DNA of 64,000 nucleotides from Gordius sp. MW1 (GCA_964036665.1 OZ038532.1:21851037-21915036), one strand, 5' to 3'. Positions 1 to 12,220 are shown, counted from the stretch's first letter. Made by a program: numbers and translations. Notes: a model not told the origin generated them from the sequence alone.

Positions 1-586
1 GTAATATACCACATCACTGCCCTTCACTAGTAACCTTGCAAATGAATAATTAATATATATACATATTACTCGGGTAAAAACAACTTATCAAATGACTGCA
101 TTGATATTGTTGATGTTGACCAAACAAACCTTAATAAGGACCAAAGTATTTTTGATACCAAAGGTTTTTTTATTTTATATTAGGTATGTCATATGTGTGA
201 TGCTTCATCTATCTTAATGGATACTTCTAACACAAATATTACATCTACAGATAGTAAAATATAATATTTATAAATTTTAAAATAATTTTTTATATAATCA
301 AGATATTATGGTAAAATCACAGATGGGAAAAGACTCATGTATAACGGTTATCTATATAGACAGGAAAAAAGTTTTCTTGGAGACACAATATTTTGTTTGT
401 CATCTAACTCAGTGTGGTGGTAAACTAAAGATCAAAAATACACTTAAAGAAATATATTCAGCAATTTAAAATTCCATTACAAGAACAATGAGCTTATTCC
501 TTCATTATTTTTGCAAAATATTTCTTCGTACATGAAGTATAAGAGACCCATATCTCAATGTTAATACCTGATCCTAATTTTACAAT

Positions 587-1700
587 TATAAATGAATATT
601 CTTGTTTCAATAAACTTTTATTCTGATATTAGAATATTTAGACATCAACAGAGACTAAAAATGTAATTCATAAAAATAATGAACAACGAGTTCAGAATTG
701 CAACAGGACTCCGCCTAGGATGTGATATAGTTGTCTCTCATCAATGCAACTTATCTGGCTCATCCGTTGGTACAAAAGGTCACCACGACCTGCATTGCAA
801 ATTTAATAAGGCCAGATTTCTACGGCATACATCTGTTAATGCTCTTCTACAGAAGACATTTTAAAAGGCGGGCTTTCCCTCCTGAGCCCAATGGTCTTTG
901 CCTTAGCGACAAGAAGAGACCTGATGGACAGACCTTCATCCCATGGGCAAAAGGGCTATGCCTAGCTTGGGACCACACTTGTCCGGACGCCTTTGCTCCC
1001 TAAAACCAAAACAAAGACCCCCTTGTTGATTCTGAAAGATTAAAGTCCGCTAAATACGCAGAACTTATTTCAACACTGCTTTTCTCCCCTATAGTTACCA
1101 CTACCCTTACAACAATAGGTCCTAAAACCCAAGCCCTTCTGAGAATTGGGACGCCGTATAGCTGCCAATACCCTTGACAAGGGGAACTTTTTTCATTAAA
1201 CAGAAAATCGGAATTATTATTTGTTATTTCAACGCTATCGCAATTTTCAAATGTTTACCTCGCATATGATTTTTTTAGTTTTTTATAGTTTCATTTAATA
1301 AAAAATGCCTATTAAAAAAAATAATGTTATTATTTCAATTATAAATGAATATTCTTGTTTCAATAAACTTCAAATCTGATATTAGATTATTTAGACATCA
1401 ACAGAGACTAAAAATGTAATTTATAAAAATAATGTTATGTATTGTTTAAAATTTATCCATAAAAACAGATATACAATGTTAAGTATTGAGTCAATTATAA
1501 ATAAATATTCTCGTTTAAAACAAAACAATCAATCAGCTTCATATTAGAATTCCTTTTATTAGAATTTTTAGACATTAACAGAGACTGAAAATGTAATATC
1601 ATAGAAATAATGTTGAATATTGTTTCAATTATAAATGAATATTCTTGTTTGAAACAAAACAATCGATCAACTTCATATTACAATTCCTTTTATTGGAATA
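587..1700 (+). repeat. Diverged ~100-bp repeat units, four copies
   Basis: Four related stretches start near 587, 1339, 1490 and 1628. Each contains AATATTCTTGTTT, then a run close to ATTTAGACATCAACAGAGAC, then AAAATGTAAT. The first and second copies are separated by a retroelement fragment (about 680-1310), so the array probably predates that insertion. Nothing coding is seen in 1-587 or in the repeats themselves. Family not recognised. Confidence 0.6.
680..1310 (+). mobile_element. Retroelement fragment, C-terminal domain (PD-(D/E)xK-like)
   Basis: Translation gives a Cys/His-rich stretch (CNLSG...KGHHDLHC), then RH, then KRPDGQTFIPWAKG and LAWDHTCPDAFAP. This order (Cys/His cluster, RPD, a later D) is known from the C-terminal part of reverse-transcriptase proteins common in invertebrate genomes, and it resembles the restriction-like endonuclease of R2/CRE-type elements. 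That family assignment is inference. No reverse transcriptase domain is present here, so the piece is 5'-truncated. AAAAATAATG at the left edge recurs near 1316, a possible target duplication. A second fragment of the same family lies at 8997-9489 on the other strand. Confidence 0.5.
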
Positions 1701-1939
1701 TTTAGACAAGAATATTCTTGTTTTCATATTAAAACAATCTTGGAATGTAATTTAATTTTATAAAAATATTGTTAGTTTGTTTGAAATCGATCCATATCAA
1801 AATATTTAATATATGATGAGGATGAAATTTGATGATTTGTGACGGAATTCGATGCTATTTCTGTGCTATTTTGACACGTTCCCGGTTATAACAAAAAGAA
1901 ACACATTCTATGTAATACACCGGTTGTTATCATAAAAAT

Positions 1940-1994
1940 GGAGGAAAATTCGAAACACATTTTACCATATGGAACATATGACATGAGCAGTCTA
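1940..1994. mobile_element. Solo end of a TAGACTGCTC-family MITE
   Basis: The stretch ends in GACATGAGCAGTCTA, matching the right terminus of the complete MITE at 31421-31705 (GACACGAGCAGTCTA), and is preceded by similar sequence (AAAATGGAGG against AAAATGGTGG). The partner end was not found, so this is probably a truncated copy. Confidence 0.5.
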
Positions 1995-2454
1995 TCTAGT
2001 CTATGGTCCCACAAGCTGCTAACCTACCTGATTGCTACCGATGACAACCTAGATGCCCTACTGTAGTCCTACCATAATCAAAGATTGCAACGTCTGCCGA
2101 CCACCCTAATTGTTAATTGCTCCACCTGGCTTAGAAATCTGCAACGGGCTAATTTTAGAAGGTCGACCCGTCAGTACCCGTTTTCAAAACTTCAAAGCCC
2201 GTCCGAGACCGCCCGTAATTTTTTTTCAACACTTTAGGCGCGCCCGAGCCCGTCCGCAAATTTTTTAAACCCGTCCGAGCCCGTGCATAAATTTTTCAAG
2301 CCCGTTCGTACCAGTTTAGAAAAACGTCAGGCCCGCTAAAGCCTTTAAAAAATTTTTAAAATAACTCCGCGTTCGGCCTAATTCAAAAAATATTTCGCTA
2401 AACTTTATTTTATGACACATTTATAAAAAAACATCAACAACACTAGTCAACAAA

Positions 2455-3365
2455 TAATGGTCTTGTGTAAATAACCGGGAAACGGTCAACATATTCCGAT
2501 AGATTTTTTTGTGGTGAACACAAATATGTTTTTTGTTTTTTTCCTATACGTCAAGTTTTTTAGATATTTTGATTTAAAGTTGCGAAAATGACTGTTTTTG
2601 ACCCTTTTTGATGCTCAATAGAGCGATATTGAATGGCTAAATATTTTTTTAAACCTCTAAGTGGTAGAACCAACTTAGGGTAAAACATTGAAAAATGATT
2701 TTTTCCCCTATTGTTTTTATAATAGATCAAAAATGCAATCCCTATGCAAAATCGCGGCTTCCTTTGAGCCTCCCTCCCTCTCTATCTAATTGGCTTATAT
2801 GCTTATATAACACTATACCCTTAGTGCATATAAGTGATTGATGAGTGTGGTGGGTGCAAGAGTAGTGGGTTAATACGAACTAATCCTACTACTACGCCTG
2901 TCATCCTCCCTCTCTACTAGATGAATAGCTCGTATTACGCCACTACTTTTACACACCCCCACCCCCACATCATCCATCAATCACTCACATGCACTAAGAG
3001 TATAGTGTTATAAACCCAATTAGATAGAAAGGGAGGGAGGGAGGCTCAAAGGATGTCGCTTCGCATAGGGACTAATTGAAATTCGATATATTGGAAAGAG
3101 TAAAAACTATAGGGGAAAAAATCATTTTTCAATGTTTTACCCTAAGTTGGTTAGACCACTTAGAGGTTTAAAAAAAATTTAGCCATTCAATATCGCTCTA
3201 AGCATCAAAAAGAGTCAAAAACGGTCATTTTTGCAACTTTGAATCGAAATATCTGAAAAACTTGACGTATAGGAAAAAAACAAAAACATATTTGTGTTCA
3301 CCATAAAAAACTCTATCGGAATATGTTGACCGTTTCCCGTTTATTTTTTTTTGTAGACCAGTGTA
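2455..3365. repeat. Foldback (hairpin) element, ~0.9 kb
   Basis: The first ~430 bases are repeated in inverted orientation in the last ~430. For example, GGGAAACGGTCAACATATTC near 2478 has its complement near 3326, and GCCTCCCTCC near 2768 pairs with GGGAGGGAGG near 3029. The loop lies around 2870-2940. No ORF of note. Target duplication not resolved. A weakly similar half-copy lies around 14517-14830. Confidence 0.75.
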
Positions 3366-3989
3366 ATTATCATGTAAAATAATAAATCAACAATTATTTC
3401 CGCAAGTTGATTGACCTAAAAAATTTTATTATAGCACTTTAAATTAGTATAAATAATTACATGAGAATATTCCTCCTTCAACAATTTACTTTTATTTGAT
3501 TATTATAAGTAAATACACCTAAGAAGTTAGAAATAGAATTCATTATAGCCCGAGAGGTACCAGTGTAACCTGTAGGTGACACCCCTTTAAACGCTTATAA
3601 TTTTTAAACTATTGGATAAAATATTTTTTTAATTGAATATGAAAGAGGACAATTAGGCGAATCAGCTGATACATTTTATTCCCTTTCCTCTTCCTTCTTT
3701 CTTTAATAATACGGTCTCAAATATCGCTAATTTTGAAATTTCGACTGCTTTGCATAAATTCACTAAAAATGGAGACTCAACCGTAAGTAATCTTATGTTA
3801 ATTTATATCATTAAAATTCTGACACATTCACAATTATTTTGATATAAAATTGAATGGTTTTTAGTTGCTTAAAATGGGAGTAATGTTGGGGACCGGGTCA
3901 AAACCGCAGAAAAAAAACAGCAGAATTGGTCAGAACTGATCAAGACTGGTCAGAACTGGTCAAGATTGAACATCTGTTTATTGATATGA

Positions 3990-4475
3990 TGAATTAAAAT
4001 GTAAGTTTTAACCTATCTTTTATTCATAATTTATATTATAGATGTTGTATACTAATACTTCCATGGATATCATATTATATTTACAATTTTGGAAATAAAG
4101 GAAATAGAATTAAAAGTTTTAACCTAAAATTCTATTCATAATTTATATTAAAGATGTTGATTACTAATACTTCCATGGATATGATATTATATTTATAATT
4201 TTGGAAATAAAGGAAATAGAATTTAAGTTTTAACCTATCTTTTATTCATAATTTATATTATAGATGTTGAATACTAATACTTCCATGGATATGATATTAT
4301 TTTTACAATTTTGGAAATAAAGGAAATAGAATTTAAGTGTTAACCTATCTTTTATTCATAGTTTATATTATAGATGTTGAATACTAATACTTCCATCTTA
4401 GATTGGTGAGGAGGGTTAGTGTTTTAGGTCGGGGTTAGTGTTTTAGGTTAGGGTTAGTGTTTTAGGTCAGGGTTA
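3990..4475. repeat. Tandem arrays inside the MULE (~111 bp and ~20 bp units)
   Basis: From about 3997 to 4395 a ~111-bp unit occurs about 3.5 times, each starting near AAGTTTTAACCTATC and containing ACTAATACTTCCATGGATAT. Directly after it, 4410-4475 holds about three shorter units of the form GGGTTAGTGTTTTAGGT. The second array contains TTAGGGTT locally, but the unit is not a telomere repeat. Confidence 0.75.
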
Positions 4476-4646
4476 GGGTTATATTGATTATCTAAAAGTC
4501 ATATTATTCTGCTACTTTTTAATCCTGCTACTTTGACTCTTTAAAATGTTTTGCCTTTACACTCATTTAAGTTTTTTTTATAAATATTTACTAGATTATA
4601 ACAGACCAATTTTATTAATATTTACTAAATTATAACAGACAAATAA

Positions 4647-5147
4647 TCAAGTGGTAATAATATTTAACATTGCATCTCTTTCTTTATATTTTAGATAACA
4701 TGATATTGTTTTTAGAAATTGAGATGGGTCTATTTCACTGTTAGTATAATGTTCTTTTAAATTATTGATACAAGATTCTTTGTTGATTTCTTTCTTAGAT
4801 TTTGGGTTTATTGTTTTTCCTTGGTTTATTTTATAGATATTTGAGTTAGTTTCTTTCTGTATCTTTTTGAGATAATCAATAAATTGATAAATATTGGGAT
4901 GGGAAGCCTTTACAAGTTTCTTTAGCTTATTGTGGAATCCTTCTAAGTGATTATTAGTTCTTGGGAGATTTGTCTCTTCATATCTTCCCCACATTTCATA
5001 CTTAAATCGTGCTGCTTCACCAACCCATGTCTCATTTATATATTTCATATACTTTTCTAATACGGGATTATTAATTTGCTTTGATTCATGATCTAAAGAC
5101 AAAAATTGTGATTTTACATCCTGCTCCTTTAAAAATGGCAAAGCCAT
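4647..5147 (-). pseudogene. MULE transposase, C-terminal fragment
   Basis: A 166-codon open frame reads, near its middle, WGRYEETNLPRTNNHLEGFH followed by NKLKKLVKASHPNIYQFIDYL. The block R-T-N-N-x-L-E-G-[FW]-H followed by HPNIxxFI is the conserved C-terminal part of MULE-type transposases in animals. The catalytic DDE core and the zinc-finger region are not present in frame, so this is a remnant. Its position inside a 1.64-kb element with 9-bp target duplications agrees with the assignment. The flanking tandem arrays occupy the space where the 3' part of the element would be. Not a host gene. Confidence 0.7.
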
Positions 5148-5989
5148 TAAGCTTCTTATTGTACTATATATATTTTTATTGACTTTATAGTCAATGGCTA
5201 ACCCTAAAGACTTAGCTTTTTTGTATAAAGCTTGAGAATAGTGAAAATAACATCCTAATAACTTATAGATTAATTTAATATTAATAAACCTTTTATTCTT
5301 CTTGAAGATTTTTTAAATTCTAACCAAATATGCATTAAAATCTATATTTTGTATACTTATTCTCTCCTTGCTCAAAAATGAGACAAATTCTTTAAAATAA
5401 GACATGAAAATAACAATTAAATATATGCTGTTTTGTCGTATAATTCTAAAATGTCTATGCGCTTCGCATTTTCCATCCCCCCGACTTTTTCTGCTATTTT
5501 TTCATAATTCTGCTATTTTGACCCCGATTCTAATGTTGGTCCAAAGTTTGGTGTAACCTGTAGGTTACACTAGGGTCCATACCTAAATTTATGTAAATGA
5601 ATAATGCTACTTTTTTATTTGCTTTAATGTAATTTTTTATAAGTAATTTCGTATAATCATAGCAAAAATATTTAAAAATATCCTTATTACAAAGTTAATA
5701 TCGCTTTGAGATAAAAATTTTATAATTATGTAAGGATCTTTAAGTGTTATTATAAATTTGAGAAAGGGGGTATAATTTTAAAACACATTCAAGATAAAGT
5801 GCCATATATTGATTTTAATAGCCCTCTTTACTTTTTATAATTAAGTGCTACCTTTTAATTTTATAAACGCTTTATTATATAGTTTTTATAAAATTTGTCA
5901 ATTATTTAAGAAATTCAATATATTTTTTCATCTAATATTTTTAAATAGATCTTTGATAGATATAATAAAGTAGTTGACAGCCACAATGT

Positions 5990-7037
5990 AGATATTGATG
6001 AAGTTAATTTTTCATCCAGAACGAAAAGGAGAAACGGATGTGGAAAGTGGAGACGAAATGATTTTCGATCTTCAACATTTGCCCCGTTCTATGCTTAATT
6101 CTTGTATAGAGGTAGTCAGACATCATATTGAATACGCAAACCTTTAAGATAAAAGCATGTTTAATTGGACAGACAATGATGAAGTCTTTTAGCCGCACGG
6201 GTGACTCTGGGGAAAAAGTAACCTTTGACCCCATTCACTTGGAAAATCCTGAAGATTACTTAGAACAATTTCTTTCAAATGATGTTTTTTTGTAAGTGGT
6301 GAATACGAGTGATTTATATGCTTCTCAGCATAACTACAACTTCAATTTAACTGTTAATGAATTTAAAGTCTATATCTCAATTCTTTTTTAACGGGCTGCC
6401 TGTCTCCTAAAACTATCAAAATGTTTTGGGAGCTCAGAGCTGACTGTTTTAACCAAATGGTATCTATTAAATGCAGTGGAAATCGCTTCCAAGAAATAAC
6501 TAAATATTTACATTTGGCCGACAACAGCATATTGGTAGAGGTTGACACTTTTTTCAAAGTTCGAGGCTATATGAATCTTTTAAATGAAAAGTCAAACTTT
6601 AAATTGTAGCTCTTCTCACATATCCATGTATGAGTGGTATAATAGGTTTAGGAGTAGCGGTCATATTAGACTTAGTAATTCAACTACCACCAGAATTTGG
6701 TCTATACAATATTTATTTCGATAATTTTTTTACGAACCTTAATTTAATGAAATGTCTTTCAAAGTTGAATATTGGCGGCACAGGAACGGTGCGGGTCAAT
6801 TGTTTAAAATGCCCGATTGTCTATGTAAAATCAATGAAAAAATGAACGAGGGTTTCTATCAAAAAAACACTTCAAATTTGATGGCTGTCCGAAGGAATAT
6901 AATAATATTGTCACGATGCTGTCAAAGTGTCATGGGGTCAAGCCTATAACCTCTATTGGAAGAATCACGAAAGAGAAAAAAATTGTAATTCAATATCCTC
7001 ATATGATCAAAATGTAAATTGGTTTTATGGGCGGTGT
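5990..7037 (+). pseudogene. piggyBac transposase remnant, copy 1
   Basis: Fragments in several frames match the piggyBac (DDE_Tnp_1_7) transposase order: MFWELRADCFNQMVS, then RFQEITKYLHLADNS, then GLGVAVILDLVIQLPPEF, then [15 protein letters not shown]. These align with the parallel fragments in copy 2 ([17 protein letters not shown] there). The frame changes several times and stops are present, so the gene is dead. It is cut off at 7037 by the THAP composite, before the MGGVxxFEQN region that copy 2 retains. Confidence 0.75.
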
Positions 7038-7127
7038 CATAGACTAATAAAACAATAGACTACCGAACAGATCTTTGCATTGAAATTTATTTAGCAACGC
7101 AGGCCGCCATTACTTTAACCCACCAAT

Positions 7128-7440
7128 ATGCGCACTTGTGAAATAAAAAATTGCACAAGTGTTTATAAGGAAAAAAATGGAAAGACAACATTCCATGTGT
7201 AAGCTAAATTTAATTTTTTTATATATAGTCTATGTATTTTTTTATAGATTTCCTAAAAAAAATCCTGAAATTTTAAAAAAATGGCTATTAATTATAAGTC
7301 CTGATTTTAAACTAAAGAAAACCTCCCCTGTTTGTGGCAAACATTTTGCCAAAGGAGATTTTTATCCATATAAAAGGCACATTTTGAGGGAAGAATCTGT
7401 ACCAACATTAAATTTGGATCCAGTAATCAAATTTTTTATG
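7128..7440 (+). pseudogene. THAP domain, two exons of a P-like transposase
   Basis: Exon 1 (7128-7198) starts with ATG and reads MRTCEIKNCTSVYKEKNGKT, ending in FH; donor GTAAG. Exon 2 (from 7248, after TTTTTATAG) continues in phase with FPKKNPEILKKWL and later CGKHFAKGDF and EESVPTLNL. The C-x4-C, W, C-x2-H and VPT spacing is the THAP zinc finger (about 90 residues, DNA binding). After the domain the frame runs into a long low-complexity stretch and stops, and no catalytic part was found. The intron is 49 nt. Inverted and partial copies lie at 13540-13760 and 12225-12365. Confidence 0.7.
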
Positions 7441-7730
7441 GTTATTTTAATAAATCATCTTTATATGCTTTGTTTCGAAAAATACTTTTTTTTACATAAT
7501 TTAATTAAACTATATTACATATATTTGTTATTTTGTTTTTAGCCTAAACAAACTTCTTTAATGGTGAAAGATATTACAAATGTCAATGTGCCCTCACATC
7601 AGGTTTAATGATTGTATTATAAATTTAGATTAAGTTTTATTTTAAATTAATATTTGAATAATATCAAAAAACTATAATACATATATTTGTTAAGACCCTC
7701 ACATGAGGTTTAAAGATTATATTATAATTT

Positions 7731-8707
7731 ATAAACTAGATGAACCCGGCAAACGTTATTTTGCCATTTACCCGGGTGTATTAAATTATGGTGGAATTTC
7801 AGGGCATATATGATGATAAAGTGGTTATTGAAGTAAAAATAAAGTTCGATGTCTATATGTTCTGCTTCTATTGTTCTATTTCCGTATACAGTGCAACGCT
7901 ACATATACTCGAAAACTACTGGACCGATTTGGCTCGAACAAATCTTAAAACATGCTCCATAGTGTCAGGAATAAACTGTGAATTTTTGAGCCAAATCGGT
8001 ATGGTAGTTTTCCAAAATTGGTGGCGGCATACACACACACACATAGTTTCATTTTTATATCAAACTAGATGAACCCGGCAAACGTTGTTTTGCCATTTAC
8101 CCGGGTGTATTAAATTATGTTGGAATTTCAGGGCATATATGATGATAAAGCGGTTATTGAAGTAAAAATAAAATTTGATGTCTATATGTTCTACATCTAT
8201 TGTTCTATTTTCGTATACAGTGCAACGCGTACGTATACTCGAAAACTACTGGACCGATTTGGCTCGAACAAATCTTAAAACATGCTTCATAGTGTCAGGA
8301 ATAAACTGTGAAATTTTGAGCCAAATCGGTATGGTAGTTTTCCAAAATTGGTGGCGGCTACACACACACACATAGTTTCATTTTTATATCAAACAAGATG
8401 AACCCGGCCAACGTTGTTTTGCTATTTACCCTGGTGTATTATATTATGTTGGAATTTTAGGGCATATATGATGATAAAGCGTAAATTGATGTAAAAATAA
8501 AGTTTGTTGTCTATATGTTCTACTTCTATTGTTCTATTTCCGTATACAGTGCAACGCGTACGAATACTCGAAAACTACTGGACCGACGAACAAATAAAAC
8601 ATGCTCCGGAGTGTCAGGAATAAACTGTGAAATTTTGAGCCAAATCGGTCTGGTAGTTTTCCAAAATTGTGGAGGCATACACACATAGTTTCATTTTTAT
8701 ATAGTAG
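7731..8707 (+). repeat. Three tandem ~330-bp repeat units (non-autonomous element)
   Basis: Units start near 7737, 8067 and 8395 with AGATGAACCCGGCAAACGTT-like sequence. All contain TCGAAAACTACTGGACCGA, AGTGTCAGGAATAAACTGTG and CACACACATAGTTTCATTTT. The third unit is the most diverged and ends with ATATAGTAGATT. This layout (CCCGGC motif at one end, CTGGACCGA internally, short CA microsatellite) is common in invertebrate non-autonomous repeats of Helentron or similar type; the class is inferred, not shown. No coding potential of its own. Confidence 0.75.
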
Positions 8708-8723
8708 ATTTAGATTAAGTATT

Positions 8724-8850
8724 AGTTTATGGTTGTAACATATTTTCTACACAAGATCATGCAGCTGCTGTAATATTCAAAGCTGGTATCCCTGTATATG
8801 CCTGGAAAGGAGAAACAGAACAGACAAAGAATATATATTGTAGTGAGCAG
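8724..8850 (+). pseudogene. Captured adenosylhomocysteinase (AHCY) exon fragment
   Basis: The plus strand reads without a stop [19 protein letters not shown], then [21 protein letters not shown], followed by GTATAT, a possible donor. The block [12 protein letters not shown][13 protein letters not shown] is a signature of S-adenosylhomocysteine hydrolase, the enzyme that splits SAH into adenosine and homocysteine. Only this single ~42-codon exon is present; no upstream or downstream AHCY exon was found nearby. It lies between the 330-bp tandem repeats and a retroelement fragment, inside the left arm of the THAP composite. A captured exon is therefore more likely than a working gene. Confidence 0.75.
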
Positions 8851-8996
8851 GTATATATTGTTTTGATTTTTTATGTTTCTTAAATTGTAAGTTATAGTTT
8901 TAAAAACATTCATTTTATTTACATTTAAAACTTTCAAGACATTAAATGATATGTTATTATACAATAAATTAATAAAGTTTATAATTTTTGTTTATT

Positions 8997-9489
8997 TCAG
9001 AGTTTTTTTTTAAATCGATAGTAGTTTATTTCCAAATAATTAAGTATGTTGTATGCTAAAAAGTAATAAATTAATGAGCTGGCATCGTGCCATGGATTGA
9101 GATTGTCCATGATGATTTTGTGTTTGATATAGAAAAATTCTTTGGGATCGTGTGTGATGGAGGTTATATATTTTGATATTTGCTTAAGGAATTGGCTCCC
9201 CTCGGGACCTAAATAACCGAGGGTAGTGGCTACTACTGGTACAAAAATAATATTGCTCAGGTATTTGTATTTTTCCACTCTCTTTCTCTCAGTAGAAGAG
9301 AGGAGGTCGGGAGAGGCGTTAGATTTGGCAAATATATCCACTGTAGTGAAGTCCCACCAGGCGTTTAGGCCACGAGCTCACGGGATGATGATTGTTACAC
9401 CTTCGGGTCTTTTACCGTCAGTGGAACTTAGGCCGGTGGGTTCCATTGAATTGGGAAAGCCGTTTTGCTTTGATTTAATCATTTTTTGA
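8997..9489 (-). mobile_element. Retroelement fragment, C-terminal domain, second copy
   Basis: On the minus strand the translation runs MEPTGLSSTDGKRPEG, then VDIFAKSNASPDLL, then ERKRVEKYKYLSNIIFVPVV and TTLGYLGPEGSQFLKQIS. It overlaps and extends the family seen at 680-1310 (KRPDG, DAFAP, KYAELI, TTLTTIGP there). This is the tail end of an invertebrate reverse-transcriptase element; the exact clade is not fixed. The RT domain is absent. The fragment is missing from the corresponding place in the inverted right arm (13040-13540), so it arrived after, or only in, the left arm. Confidence 0.55.
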
Positions 9490-9869
9490 AAACATCAATC
9501 CAATTTTATTTGTTAGTCACGGCTTTTGAAAGTCTTTATCAATCAGAAGTTTATTATCTTTAATTTTAAAATGGTAACTAGTTTAAACTTAAGTTTTAAT
9601 TTATGTTATTTTAATATGCTTTCTACTTGACAAGATTGCTATAAGGCCTCATCTTGATGTTACAATGTTTTTATAAAGATATTAATTAATTCTTATTTAT
9701 ATAATATTTCAAAGGGTTGTCAATGTGGGCAAATGGATTGTATATAAACTGCTGCCAGGGGCAATGAGTGCATAGCCTATAAGGGTTAGCACAGCCCAAT
9801 CTGCCAAGGCATGTTGTGATTTGTAAAGCTAGCCAATTAAAAAACCTATATATGTATATTTGATTATAG

Positions 9870-12220
9870 TCGAAAAGACAAAGCTGTAAAAGGCAAAGTA
9901 AATGTACGTATCACACTATATATTAAAAATATCATATGATTTTATTAAGTATGAACAATAAAACTATTAGAAAGGTATACATTTATATTTTATTGTTATA
10001 TTAGTTAAAAAAATATAATAAATTTGCATGTATACTATTGTATATAATTATTTAAGTTAACATTATAGATTATTGTTGAAATCGCAAAAACACGTTCATA
10101 ATATTACGATATTCTATCATGCTATAGTTTATGAAGTAATAGTAGGTTATCTTGTTCCATTCCTTAGTTAAAAAAGGTAAGAGGAGCCTTTTAATGTAAA
10201 GCACAATGCTATGGAAAAAAGTGGTGGAAGCCAACGTTTTTCACTAAGCATTGATTAATAGATTACTCACTAGACTACTCTGCCTTATAAAAGCACGTCT
10301 GCTATTTATAAAACAAATAAATTTTAACATTTTTATTATTTTAAGACTAAATATACATAATATAATTAAAAGCATTATTTAATTAGAAATTGTTATAAGC
10401 TAATTGCACAATCTTAGGAAATTGTTTTAAAAAAACATTACTTGAATAAAACTATTGATAAACCTTCACTAGCAAATCCTTTTTTTACATTCATAATTTT
10501 TTTTATTGTGAAAAGAGGTTTATTTCCTAATAATATATAAATTTAGAAAAAAAATTTGAATGAATAATATTGTTAATTGAAACTACAAATTAGCATAAAT
10601 AAAATGTTATTGATTTAAAATAAGATATCTTTAGTTAATTTATGCAAACACATTTTTAAGGTTTGATTTGAAACATTAAAATTCAAGGTATTTGACTATA
10701 ACATTGGATTTATATACAAGAATTACACCTGTTTAACATATCTAATGGTCAATTGTCCACCCCTACCTTCTATATTAACTCATTCCAATCAGCTAAACTT
10801 AGATCTTCCCTCTTTCTCACTTACTCTTTAAGTTAGCTAATATACTCCTTTAAAAGAATTGCATATTATAAAATAACAATGACATTATGTTCAAAACAAC
10901 TACCTTAAGGCTATAAAATTTTTAATGGCACATTAAATTTATACATGGTTTTTAACAGTATCAAATAGAAAAGGTTAATTAACAATAAAATATAAAAAAT
11001 GGGCAAAATCATTATTCATGTTAATTTGCCATCTTTTTTTTCTGACTTAAGAGCCAAGTATAGGTTTAAACGACAATACTGATTTTGATTAATAACAATA
11101 AACATTTGGTCAAAAATTTATTATATTAATTTTCACAAGGCTCTTTATTAATGAATCAAATAAGTTATGTTAAAATTAATCATTTCATATTTTCTGTTCC
11201 AGTAACAGACTTATTTTCCTTGATTAATATGTACCATATTAATATTCATCATTTTTTGTAGGGCTCATAGTTGCTAATAAAACAATGAGTATTTACAAAA
11301 TATAAAATAAGTTACAATGGTCTGTTCCTTGTACGCTGTGGCAAGCATCTAACATAAGTTGTGCACCATTTAGAGAACTTTAAAGATGTTTTTAAACATT
11401 TAAAAAAATAACTTTGGGGCATATGCATACTGGCTGGCACAGATATATTAGAGGCACAAACATTGCCTAATACAATCAATATAAATCTAATATAAAGTTA
11501 CATAAGGGAGTATATATCTGGGATTGCACAGGTATATTAGAGGTAAAAACATCACCTAATACAGCAATCAATATAATTATGACATAAAGTTACTTGACAA
11601 CATTCTACTATTTTTGAGCATTGATCTAAAATTATCAATAGGACTACAAAGATTTATAATGTGATTAAATTGACAAAAAATTACTTTGAATATTTGACCA
11701 ATTTGCATAATATTTACTTGGAATGGATGAGATATATGAGGTGAAATGGGATGCCAAGATTAAACTATTAGCATATTCACTTGTTTGATGTGGTATTTGT
11801 ATTTACAACTATAAAATTTAAACCAATGTGCATAATATTTACTTGAAATGGATGAGATATATGAGGTGGAATGGGATGCCAAGATTGAACTATTAGCATA
11901 TTAACGAATATTAGAGATGTCATTCAATATACTTTGACGTGGTATATTGAGATGCTCTTTGGTCACTAAAAATGAATTTGCATATTTTATAGCCCTCCCA
12001 GGACATTTTTTATTTCTACAACGCAGGTAAATTTGAGAATTTTTTCCTGTTTTATATTTGGTGTAATGATAATTATTAAATATAAATAGGTTGATTTTTT
12101 TGAGTTAACATGTTATTCGGAAATTAAAAATTTGAAGTTGGCGCTAAATATCGACAAATTTGGTGATCTTCTTGGTGATCTTAAGATCACCATTTGCCTT
12201 TAAAAACTTTGCCTTTACAA
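9870..12220. other. AT-rich interior of the THAP composite, no gene seen
   Basis: No convincing coding stretch on either strand. Two short local duplications are visible: 11430-11590, where CTGGCACAGATATATTAGAGG recurs as GATTGCACAGGTATATTAGAGG about 90 bp later, and 11705-11900, where ATTTACTTGGAATGGATGAG recurs about 115 bp later. The remainder looks like unconstrained AT-rich DNA. Confidence 0.5.

Larger units (their letters stand above)
3890..5530 (-). mobile_element. MULE (Mutator-like) transposon, 1.64 kb, 9-bp TSD
   Basis: TAATGTTGG flanks the element on both sides (3881-3889 and 5531-5539), a 9-bp duplication typical of Mutator-like elements. The intact site is visible in piggyBac copy 2 (AATGTTGGCCCAAAG near 19481). 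Termini are related: left GGACCGGGTCAAAACCGCAG, right read inward GAATCGGGGTCAAAATAGCA. Inside lie a transposase C-terminal fragment on the minus strand (4647-5147) and two tandem arrays (3990-4475). The element is incomplete, since most of the transposase is missing. Confidence 0.8.

Noticed and set aside
3990-4400. Repeat array as a CRISPR
   Set aside because: Units of ~111 bp repeat along their whole length with no unique spacers, and the DNA is eukaryotic.
4402-4475. GGTTAGGGTTAG-like array as an internal telomere tract
   Set aside because: The repeated unit is GGGTTAGTGTTTTAGGT of about 20 bp; TTAGGG appears only by chance within it.
9226-9489. 87-codon plus-strand ORF
   Set aside because: Antisense of the retroelement fragment on the minus strand, which has the conserved family blocks.
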